Shown one piece after another: positions 34,201 through 46,400 of a stretch of DNA of 64,000 bases; the first letter of the stretch is position 1; each line of letters begins with the position of its first letter. The translations under genes were made by a program, and so were the position numbers. Under the pieces are notes generated by a model, which searched no databases, was not told the origin of the DNA, and saw nothing but the letters and a program-made list of their open reading frames with translations. The stretch spans positions 29,764,893 to 29,828,892 of the forward strand of contig JAQMRL010000006.1 of assembly GCA_035578175.1 (NCBI GenBank), written 5' to 3'. This DNA comes from Catonia carolina. Its lineage: Eukaryota; Arthropoda; Insecta; Hemiptera; Achilidae.

Positions 34201-37200
34201 GCTGGCGATTAAAATGTGACAAAAGCTATAGAAATGTAGTTGGGTATATGACAAGGCGTCAATCAGCCTCCATGTGTTAAATAAATTTATTGTAATGAAG
34301 ACAAAAATTGTAATTAATGTTATAACTTCAGATTACCAACAGTTGTAGATATTTTTAAATTAACAATAATTTGAGGATTGATAAATTATCTTTGTTTTAT
34401 TTTAAGGAGCATCCTGATTTACTTACCAGAGGGATAACATTAAATGACATCGTTTCAAGGTGCCAACTAAATAAGAAGCAGCCACCAATTCGAGAATCAA
34501 AAGTTCCAGTAAAGAAAGCTAAAACAAAGCCAACACCAAATATTAATCCTGTGGTATGATTTTTATATATAATTAAATTAATTTATTGTATATACTGTTA
34601 TCAAAAATCCCACTTTCCCCTTGAATGTAGTGAAGAGCGTTCACTGTTTCAACCAGTCACCGTGATCACGGTGACAGTGATTTTGCGTTCACCGTTACTT
34701 TTAATAGTTACTAGTAATTTAGCAATAACTTTGTATTTTCTTAGTACATTTTTCATTTGTTATCATGAAACAATAATAATGTTTTCAGTTGTTATTTCAT
34801 GATAAATGAAGTTTTGATAAATTAAAAAAATGGGCTTCATATATAACTAAAATAAAAATTTAGCCTAAAACTGATTAACACAAGGTATCCTAAAATAGTA
34901 ATAAAAATAACATTTTGTATAAAAAAGAGAAAGTACAAGAAACAATATTTACAACTGAAAAATAACAACGCACATTATAAATAAAATAGCTAGGTAGAAC
35001 GTGGCGTGCAATAAAAATAATACTGTAATGTAATTGTGTTACCGCGATCAGAGATGTAAAGGAACTACCCTCGTTTTGTTTAGTTTAGTAGATGACAAAC
35101 ATAACAAGGGGAAGAGACTGAGAGAGGGAGAGAGAAAGAGAGAGGGAGAGAAGAGTGCGTAAAGATTGAAGTAAAAAAATAATGGATGTGCCGGTTATCA
35201 AAGGAGAGGCGACAAGGAGAGCACTAAGCCCAGTGAACAGACCAACATGTCTTACGTAGCTATCATAGGGGCCTTGAAGAAGAGTAAGCGTATTATGTCG
35301 TTTTGTCTGTTAACTGTGAACAGTGAATGAGCGAGTGAATTTGTTCACTAGTTCCTAAGGTAAAGAATTCGTTCTCTCTTAAAAGTGACAATGAACAGCG
35401 AATGAGTAACTGATTATTGTAAAAGTGATTGAAGGAACTGTAGAATTACGGTCGCCGTGTCGTCCTGCCTTAAACAGTGAATGAGTAAGCGATCTTTGTA
35501 ACTGTGACTAGGGAACGAGAGATCTTTGTAACTGTGACTGGGGAACGAGAGGCTGTGCTATATTGTAGAATAGTACGGTGAACATTCGCCGTGTTGTCCT
35601 GTCATCCAGTGACAGAAGAGTAAGCGATCTATGTAACAGTGACTGGGGAACGGTTACTCGCCTATCTGAATAACTGTGGTCACCGTGACTTTTAAGTAAC
35701 CGTGACTCGTTCACAGTGACAGTTCTTTTGTCTCTTCTCTACTTGAATGATGACTTTAAACATATGTAATTTGTAAGGGTTTAGTATTTTTTCCATCTGT
35801 TGTCTCTAAACTGCTTTAGGTTATTTAATGTTAATTATTATTTTTATTCATCATTCTGTGTTGTCTAGTTTCCATCAGTGTTAGGCCTACATGTCTAAAT
35901 GAAATTAATCTTTCTAACTGTGCTTTCTTTTGTAGTGCTTTTGTTCCAGTAAATTTTTACTTCCCCTTGCCTTCTATAAATATACAATAAAGGAAAGTAT
36001 TAATTTCTTGTCAATTTTTTAAAAAATTGAGTTTCCACTTGAAATACAAGTTTTCAAACCCCCTGAACCCAAAAAAACACGTTTTTAGCAATTGGTGTGT
36101 GTGTAAACGAAATTTCATAAAACGTTAACACTTGGAGCATAACTTAGGTACCATTAGAGGACCTGACAAACATTGTCATCAAAATCGGTCAACCGGAATA
36201 GTAGTTTATTCATGCAGTTTTTTTACTTTTTGCGATTGTCTCAAAAACAGTTCTTACGATTTTGTCTAAAATTGCCTAATTTACTGCATTTTTTATAATC
36301 TACTAAATAGGGTAACCACCATGTCTGCTGAAATTCATGGGCTATGCTCGTGTGGTAAAACTTTTTTGTTTTAAATTGTGCCCTAATATGTATTTTAGGG
36401 CAAAGGTGTATTAATTAATGAGTTTTAAAAAACTTTTAATATATACGTTTTTAACTGCTTTCCTTTTTTTCTATAACTTAGAAGCACTTTCGCGGTTTGC
36501 ACCGTTTCATCAGGTAATACAAATTCATCAGGTGTATTAATTAAAGTTGCAGAAATTTACATTGGCAAGAGAAAGTCATGTGGGGATTTCACACCGGATT
36601 TTTCACTGTAAGAGAATCTCAGATGCAAACGTAACCTACATACCGAATTTCTAGTTTTTAGCGTCAGCGGTTTTTGATTAATGTTAATAATTCAAATATA
36701 TTTTGAATAGGCAAAAGAAATGGAGCCAGAGCATAGTTCAGATACAGATGGTGGTGATGATGATGATGGTGAAGGTGAAAAAGTTGATATCGAAGGAGAT
36801 GATGATCAACATTTTCAACATACACCAATTGTAAGCCGGAAAACTGCCGTTGCACCTGTTACACCTACATCATTAACGGCATTAAGGTAATTGTAATGTA
36901 CTTTACTATAACGTTTATGCCACAAAATAAATTGTATTTGAAGATCTCTATTTCATAGACTAACAAAAGAAGAAATTTGAAAAAAAAAGTTTTTTTATTT
37001 AAAAATTAGTAGGAGGCAAGAAAGTTCACATCGTTAAAAGTAGGCCTAGCCAGTTTTTTGCTGGTTTTCTGTTAGTGCGCTTTTAAAATGTTTGTTACTT
37101 CGTCCAGAATAAATTAAAACATTTGTATTCATGTATGTTAAAGCTCACAGTTGCTCTCTATGAAGTTAATATTTTGAAAGTATAAATACTTTAGTCACAA

Positions 37201-37388
37201 GATTGCTTCTTGCATATAGATGGGCTCTGAGGAAGGGAAGTCATGGAAATAAATCGCCTCATTTACTAAATTTTTTATGCTCTACAAGAGAGGGTTGGTG
37301 TCATGTCTGCTGAAATTCTTGGAGAGGCTGTTTTCATGTACAAAATTGTTGTTTTAAGATTGCGGCTTTATTATTCAATTTAGCGCAA

Positions 37389-37420
<32 letters not shown>

Positions 37421-40400
37421 TATTTGTAGAAAATTTAAATCCTAGAACTTTTATTTCCAACATTTTTTTGTATAACGCTTAGTTTAGCGGTAATTAGCGA
37501 TTTTCTGTTTTTGTCTCGCGAAGATTTCAGCCTTATTATGCATTTTACGACATAAGTGTAGTAATTAAATTTATAGAAAATTAAAAGAGCTGCAGCTTTT
37601 ATTTATAGCATTTTTCTTTACAGAGCCTAGTTTCGCGTGAAAGAGTGATTTTCCGTATTGTTAAGCCAAACTAAAGTTGATTTTCATTTTGCATATTTCA
37701 CTCATGATTAAAATTAGGTTATGTTTATTGGAGTTAGTTTTTTCGTTTATTACTAATGTTAGGTTATACTGTTAATTATTTGCATTGGCAAGATTGTATG
37801 AGTGGTTCACACCAGATTTTTTAACATTATAAGCTGGAATATTGGATGAATTTAGAAACTACATATTTCTGTGAGTGCATTGGTTTTTTAGTGGGAGACA
37901 TTCACATTTCAAAAACTGTAATGTTAATAAATAAAGTACTCTCAGAATGTGATTCAGAGCTTATTCTGATCTAGAAAATTCTTTTTACATGGACAAACAA
38001 ATAATTCAACATTTTAAATTGTTAATTGTAACATTATTCATGTTTTAAATTATTTTTAATACAACTGCTTATAAGGCAATAAACTTAAAATGGCATCTCA
38101 AATTTTGTTCTTAATTTTTATCATATCATAACATGGACGAGTGTTTTACTTTATGTGTGAGCACATAAAAAAAATGAACTGCATTATTTTTTAATTAAAA
38201 TGATTGTATTTAAATAAAGTGAAGTGGTGTGTAGTACAGTTAACACCTTCATCTCACAGGCTTGTAGGCTAAACATATCTAAAAATGCTTCTAATTGTGT
38301 TTACAATGATTATATTTTTTTCTTTCAGTAGTTCACCAAGAAGCAGCAAGTCAGGTGGTGTTATGCTCACAACCAGAAGAATTGTCAAACTGGAACCACC
38401 TGATGAAACACCTAATTTACTGCCACCTCCTCCTCCACCACCCCCTCCACCATCTGCACCTGTACAGAAATTGAAAACAAAACCTCCAACTACTCCACCA
38501 GGTATTAATTTTTGTCCATTCATGGAGAATTTCAGAAATGCTTTAACGTATACATACTTATTTAGAAACTTCTTCATTATGTGTATTGATTATTTTATGA
38601 TCTGGCTAATTGATCCCAAATACATTTTGTATTTGCGAGTCTTTCAAGAAATCATAGCATGAGATGTGTTTTTAAAGTAAGTACCGTTTGGGAAAAAAAC
38701 AAGTATACTTTTCTCAATAATTTTATTTTTATATGAAAGCCTATTCCGTAATCTACTTTTTTACTTAATTTTCGCTAGTATTAAGGTACTTATTGTATCA
38801 TACAACCAGCTTTTGAATCCCTCATAGAAGTCTGCTGCTTGATTTGACAACCGGGATGAACACAACTTTTAATAATTTAAATGTTTGGTAATTTTATACA
38901 GAACATTTCTTTACACTTTTGAGGAAACTTATCAGATAACAATGGAATCATACCACAACACAAACACAAATAATGAAATCATAGTCTGTTCTCTTTTACT
39001 TTTTCAAGTCAACTTTCTGCACTAAATCTTCAGTCATGACTAATGGTTGCCCACTATGTTCCTCATTATGAACATTTGTGTGATTGTTTTTAAAAGCTCT
39101 AACCCATTTCAATACCATTCCATCGATCATTATGTTTTCTTCATAAACTTTACTGATTTCACGATGAATTTTGGCTGCTTTCCACGCCTTCAGCACTAAG
39201 GAAACGAAACACAGCACATATTTTACAGCCTGCAAGATTCTCATTTGGCGGAGCCATTTTAAATGCTTACAAACAAATGTAAACACGGTTAAATGTTTCT
39301 GTAATAGCATCTGTGACTTCCTAACAGATGTAGGTACATTGCGTGCATGCGCCAAATGCCAACCTTACCACTACAAAACTATTCACAACCATGTATTTTG
39401 TCACAGAAATAATTGTTAATTAAGAAAAAATTTAGTTTTGTTAAAATCTGAAGTTTATTAAATTTTATTGCATTGTGTGTGACATAATTTTTTAGTAAGT
39501 TTTTCTATGTTAATCTTTTTTTGTTTTATTTTGCAGTGAGCAGGCATGTCATACCTGCAACACTGTCAGATCTGGATGGAATAGATATGATGGATTTACC
39601 TGTGGATTTAGATGACTCTGAAATTATGATTGATGATATTAAGTAAGTCATTAAATTTTATAATTTGTAATTGTTTTAATGAATTTTAGCAATATATTAT
39701 TGATGTATAATTTTATAATGTTTTTCGGGTTTACGAAAATTCAGTACAAAAAACTATTTCACGTAGCTAAATGAAAGTTGTGTGGGCCGATGCAGGGACT
39801 CAAACAGTTATTTTTAAACATTATAAATGTTCAATGTGTGCTCCTTTGGTGACACGGCACTCATCAACACGAAAGTCTAGCTCTTGCCAAACATGTTCTA
39901 ACATGCCCTTTCGATATAGTTGATTGCATTGATTGTGCAATTCTTCAGCTCAGCGATATCGTTTGGCATTGGTGGGATAAACACCTTGTCTTTCACATGA
40001 CCCCAGAGAAAGAAGTCACATGGCATGAGGTCTGGTGATCTTGTTGGCCACAGCATAATGTGCTGGTCTTCTTCAGACGCACAAAAACAGATAAAACATG
40101 GAATAAGTGGCAAAATGGTTTCTTTTAACACCTGATTGACTATTCAAGAATTTACCAAAGAACTGAGTTTATCATATGGGTCCATGCAAAGAACTTAATC
40201 AATAATTTGGAAATGAAACAGGTGAGTGCAAAAAATTTTCCTAAACTTTTGACGCCCCATGCTACACCTCGCTTCTGATCCGAATTAAATTTTAATTATG
40301 GACTGTATTTTTATTTCAGACCGAGACTTGAATTGATGCAAGAAACTCATGCCAGTTTCTTTTCGTTATTACGTGACATAATTTGTTCTACACCAGATCA

Positions 40401-43400
40401 TCGTATGTCATTAGCTCAGTTGGAAGACAGAGTTAAAGCATGGGCTGAAAGTCCGATTTCACCTCTTAATGATTGGTATTCACTTGCTGTAGCTGATATA
40501 CATGCGTGGCTTACATCTGCTCTTGCATTTCTCGCTGGAGAATATACTGGTATGTATTATCTGTGCCGTTTTGTAACTGTGCAATTCTTTGGTACTATTT
40601 TCTGTGAATGCTCAAGAAATGCAACCAAATATCCATGAAAAAAGTCATGACGTCTAAGGAATTGAAAGAGAATTTTTTATAACATAATCTAGCAAAAATT
40701 AAAACCAATAGATACCAGCTGTCAGAAGATTTTTATTGTATAAAGAGACAAAAAAATGGTAGTAATCGGTATAAAATAATAAACAGACAGGACTATTGTT
40801 GTTAAATTCTTCTTCTTCTTTAGATTTCTATCCGTTCCAGATGATGGCCTCCATATTAACAATCTGAACCTCATCCTCTGCTGCTCAAAACAGCTATTTT
40901 GTTTTTGAATACCACATTCTCAAATTTTTCAACCAGGAAATATGTCTTCTTCCCACACTACGTTGTTCAGCTATTCTTGCTTGTAATGTAGATTGTAGCA
41001 ACCCATATTTGTTCTCATTGCGTATTATATGTCCCAAATAACTCGAGCTTTCTAATCTTTATTGTGTTCATGACTTCTTTTGATTTTTGCATGCGTCCCA
41101 GTACCTCCTCATTAGAGACGTGATCCACCCAAGAAATAACCAGTATAAATTCTTTAATCTCCTCATGTAAAATTTTGGAATAGGAGTAAAAAAGTAATAA
41201 ATGGTATTACAAGTCCCACGTAGTATTAATGGAGAAAATATCAGTGAAAGAAAAAGTCCATATGTTAATAAAATAATTTATTAGACACACCTGAGAAAAA
41301 TAAGTCGGAAAATATAATACACTTTTTAAAGTTACTTGAGTCTTGAGTTAGCCCTTGTTTGCAATGAGTGGTGAAGGGGGAAAAGCATCAGTACACATGC
41401 ATGACTGCTTTAATTTCAGTACAACAAACACAACAACGTATACTATACCCAGAGTGTATACATTATTTCGCGGAACCTTTTGTAGATTAACATTACGAAT
41501 ATAACTGTTTGTTACTGTAAACAGAAATGTTAATTTCTCGAAAATATGGGCAGACTATTCACTGTGCTGGACGAAATCTAATATGCAGTGTAATAAAATG
41601 CTGTAAAGTTGAAGGTAAACATCAATGTCTTTCCCTGTTTCGTAACAAAAGCCATGAGCAAGTGGCTAACTACTGTGATGTTTCTCTTTCCACAATTCGA
41701 TAAATAAAGAAGGAAATTAAAGATGTGAAGAAGCTATTTTCAACAGTTTTGTTGACACCTGGTAAAAAAAGAAAACAGTCAGGTAGATACTAATGAGACT
41801 GATAGTGAAGACACCGGTGACAGCGTTAGTAAAGAAGGCGATTCATTCGTAGACAATTTTGTTCCAATGGAATAAGGTAGCTGGAATTACAGTAAATCAA
41901 ACATTTCTAGTCATGTAATTAAGCTGTAGGCAATATTACAGGCCACATTTATTCCTTATAGGTAAGGTTTATGAAGAAACAATTTTGTCAGAATAAACCA
42001 CAGCTTACAAAATGTATGTAGAAACTGCACGGTAATGAAATTTACGAGTAGTGTCTCACTGTCAACGTTGGCAGCACTGTCAAATTTTCACTTCCGTTCC
42101 TCACCGCCCATCCATATGCAAACAGCAATCTCGTGTCTTCAGTTTCTATAGCATGGTTGTTCTAGTTGGTTGTGAGCAGCTGATTGCTAGTAATCCTCTA
42201 GATGAATATGCTTCCCTCAATTTACTGCTGAAGTCTGGTCAGGAAACAACTGGTTAGTTGGCAAAATTGCTTGAAGCACCAAGTACCAAATACGTATTAG
42301 ATGATTAAAAGATTAAATGTGTCTGTGAAGAAAATTAAATAAATATAAAAAAACACCATGAAATTTTAATTAACTTATAAGTTAATTTTAAGTATAAAAG
42401 TATAAGTATAAAAAGTACATTGAAAAATATAAATAAATTTATTCTTTAAAAAGAGACACTAAAATTTCTGTGTGGTCAGTCAGGTCTGCAGTCAATGTAC
42501 CTCTGTTTAGGCCCTTTTAAAATTTCATTAATCATATAGATATATTAAATTGGGAAACCCCCAAGTAATATAAATAAAAACCATTTACTATAATATTTCA
42601 AGAAATGCTCTCCTTATCTTAACATTATTATTTTGCGTATTCTTTTATTGAAAAAAATGGATGGCACTTTCACAATGTGTAGATTTCATAGTGATGAGAA
42701 CATTTTGGCAACCAAATGAAAATAGAAGACAAATTATCTGATAATTTTCAAAATTCTGTCTTAAAGAAAGTAATTTTTATAACATTTAACATTTCTATAC
42801 TGTAGTTTACATTTGTTATCCAAGATTTAATTTCAAAATTTAGGTTATGGTACGTTTGAAAATGTTCTATGCTATTTCATTTTCAGAATGGCAACCTGAA
42901 GAATTTGTACCGTATTTAGACTACAAACCAACGCTCCGTATGTATCAGTGGATTGGTGCTGGAAGAGATACAGATACCCATTTAACACCATTGTGTCGAA
43001 TATGGCTTGATCGCAGGGAGGAAATGGGCAGTCATCCTGTTAAAGAAGAAGAATCTGAGAGTGATCGCCTGTTGGCAGCTTCACCACCTCCTCCTAGATG
43101 TCCTACCTCATGGGTTGTAACTGCATCTACACCTGAAGAACGAGAAATTTTCAGAGAACAGGTACAAATTAATTAATTTTAAATTAGAAGAATGTATTTT
43201 AGGTTTAGATCTAAAATAGGAGGGGAAATTTATGCAGTGAATACTTTCATTAGAGTCTTTTATTTTATTTACTTTTTTTTAAAGATTGCTAACTGATTGG
43301 CAATGAGAATATCTGAAACATTTTGTGACAGTTATTTCAGTTTCATGCAAATTATTTCTAAGTATGTAAAGCCCCGAGTTTAAAATTCCAAGAGTTGGAA

Positions 43401-46400
43401 CAAGATGGAGTGAGGAAAGAAAAGCTGATTTTTCTCAGAAAATGAAAGGCTGGTGGGCAAACAAGAAAAACACCAAGTCCAATAATCAATGATCTTGAAT
43501 AATGCTCAGCGTCTTCCACTTCGGGAGCTCTACGGCTAGTAATAATAATAATAATAATAACAAATAATAGGTAAATTTAAAAAATTATGTTCGCTCTTAT
43601 GTAGATTGTGGTCAGCAGTGTTATATCTCTGTGGTTCTTATGCTGAAAAGATAATTTTTGATTTTTTTGGAGTTTACTTTTTCAGTTTTGGTTACTCTAA
43701 AGCTTGAGATGTTTTAAAGTTGTGAACTATTTCTTAAACTTGATTAAGGCATTCTATAACTACTATATGAAATAAAATATGTGTTTTTAAGATTTCAGCC
43801 TTAGTATGCATTTTACGAAAAGTGTATATAATAAAATTTATAGGAAATTAAAAGATCTACAACTTTTATTCAGAGCATTTTTCTCTATAGAGCCTAGTTT
43901 AGCATCAAAGAGTGATTTTCCGTATGTTTAAGCCAAATTGAGGTTGATTTTCAATTTGCATCTTTCACTCATGATTAAAATAAGGTTAGGTTTTTTGAGG
44001 TTAGTTTTTTGTTTATTTCTGATGTTTTATTACGTAAGTTATATTGTTAATTATTTGCATTGGCAAAAGAAAGTCGTGTGAGTGTTTCACGCCAAATTTT
44101 TTTTATTTTAGGAACGTCAGCGGTATGAGAATCCTCATAAAGCATTTACGTATCGAATGCATGGGTATGAGTCCGTCGTTGGACCAGTAAAGGGCATGTA
44201 CTATCAAGCTGTTGGTCAAGTAAAACCAAGAGGACATACGTTATTAACTGATGGAAGACCAAATTATGTCACCATACTTGCTCTTGGTATGTAATAGCTC
44301 TGTACTATGTTTAAACTTGTATCATTGACTGGTAATTTTATGTTGGAGATTATAAAATCTAATAAGAGATACTTGTGGTCTTTTTTAATTGAATGATTAG
44401 TCTGTCAGTAATTTTACAAGATGTGTTGTTATTATCATATATTTATTAGAATTTTACTAGTTTGAATACCATTCAACTACCAAATTTTTGTAACAATGAA
44501 TGGAGAGCTAAAGAAAATCTGAAGGGAGTGGTTACAAAGTTAGATAAGGTGGCTACTGATTTACTGACTGAAAAACACCTCAATGAAGAAAAACCAAACT
44601 CAAAAACATTAATTGGTATAGTGAACAGTATAACTAGATTATATCTTAAGAGTCCAAGGTTCGATTCTCAGTCAGGTCTGTTTTTTTACATAAATCATTT
44701 TCATGTAACACCTTCTACCATCTGAATTAGCCTGTATGTGCCTAAAAGTCCATAAAACAAATAAAAACGTTAGCCATAATAAGTATGAAAATTTTTTGAG
44801 TAAATTTTGATGTGTCTAACATCACTTCTAATGATTTTGTGAGTACAGACTAAAAATTTTAGATTATATGGTTCAGTTGGTTTCCTCGTATAGGGAAAAT
44901 TTTAAACCATGTGAGGTGGCTTTAATGTTTCTGGAAGCTATTTTTGCGGCCTTGCTCTCTCCTCATACAAGTGGTGAGTTCTTCGAATTGCACTAGCTAT
45001 CTTTCCTCGTCGTTTGTTCGCTTCCTTTTTGCTGGTCTTTGGTAATATTATCTCCCCAAGGTACTTGAAGCTATTAACTTTCCCAGTTTCTCCATATTGT
45101 GTCTTCAGGTGACTCGGGGCTGTTTTGATGTTCATTATGTATTTAGTTTTTTCTTGAAGGAAATCTGCAGTCCTGCCTTTACTGCTTCTTCTTATAACAC
45201 GTTGAATTGTCCTATTGCTGTTTCCGTGTTCGTAGAAAAAATTGGTAGGTCATCTTCAAATGCAAGTGTCCATCTTTGTACCATTCTTAGATCCTCCAAT
45301 ATGTACTTGTTTAGTAATCCTTTATTGGCAAGTTTTGTTTCCCATTCCTGTATAACTTTTTGCAGCACACAGTTAAAAAGAACTGGTTCAGTTTAATACA
45401 TTATAAAATTTATTTATTTGTTTTCAAGTAATTACTGTAATTTACTATGTATGGTGTATTTTTTAGTTCGTTGAATTGTAGGTGAAATTGTCTGTAACAC
45501 GTTTATTATTAAAACTAGAAAAAGCAGTTTTAAAGTATTTCAGTATCTTTAGCACAGAGAGATGTTACCATGTAAGACAACTTTGGTGTTATTATAGTGG
45601 TTGTACTACAGTCCTAGGCCATTTACCACTTCCAAAATACCAACCATTTCTATTAAACGCATCTTTATCCCTTCTCTCCGTAGCTCTCAGAACATTATCT
45701 GTCCTGCCACAACTTCTAATTGCCACCTCTAATTGCTCCTCTAATTGCCACAAATGAATTATCTTTTTCTGATTTTGTTAATTAATAAAAAAAATTGTTG
45801 ACTTGTCAAAATTATTCATTCCTACTTGATGTAGCCCAGTCAACTAGCAACTTCTCCAGAAAGTCATTTCCATTGCTGATATTCTGCTTTGAAAATATCT
45901 TTCACATCTTTGAACCAAAAACAGCCCATTTATGACAATCTTGGTGCTATTATTAAATATAAAACTTTACTGTATTTTCTTGTTCTTTACCTCAAATTAC
46001 TAATTCTGTTCCTGTAGCAATTCGAGTTGTGGAGGCCCTGTTATATTTTCATTATGATTTTGTAATATTTATTGAATCTCAAGTTAAAAGTTAAGTATTT
46101 GTTAAGTTAAAGTAGTATTTAAAAGTTAAGTTAATCGTCATGTATTTCAGTGCGAGATGCAACAGCAAGACTACCTAACGGACAAGGAACTCGTTCTGAT
46201 ATTTGTTCGCTCCTAAAAGATTCACAGTATTTGACTCCAAATGCACCAGACAGTGATTTAAACTCTGTTGTAAGTGGAGCTCTAGACCGATTACATTATG
46301 AAGCAGATCCTTGTGTCAAATATGATACGAAAAGAAAAATTTGGATTTATTTGCACAGGGGTCGTACTGAGGATGAATTTGGTAAGTTCTATTAATACCT

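Larger units (their letters stand above)
40320..43161 (+). other. NFRKB: NFRKB winged-helix-like region, coding exons 9-10
   Basis: Exons 40,320-40,549 and 42,887-43,161 join in phase through a split Glu codon. They encode HASFFSLLRDIICSTPDHRM, the LAQLEDRVKAWAESPISPLN block, then EWQPEEFVPYLDYK and YQWIG. Short helices with a W-containing turn fit the winged-helix-like domain described for NFRKB. The exon pair is separated by a 2.3 kb intron that holds two transposon relics. Confidence 0.75.

Noticed and set aside
36507..36530. A second CUGAUGA next to the hammerhead-like motif in the 112-bp insert
   Set aside because: No GAAA box or stem II follows it at suitable distance, so it is not a second ribozyme.
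38269..38577. Glycine-rich frame on the minus strand
   Set aside because: It is the antisense of the proline-run exon of NFRKB.
45482..45757. Open frame of 91 codons in an NFRKB intron
   Set aside because: It has no similarity on either strand and no splice sites in phase with the neighbouring exons; possibly old repeat DNA.
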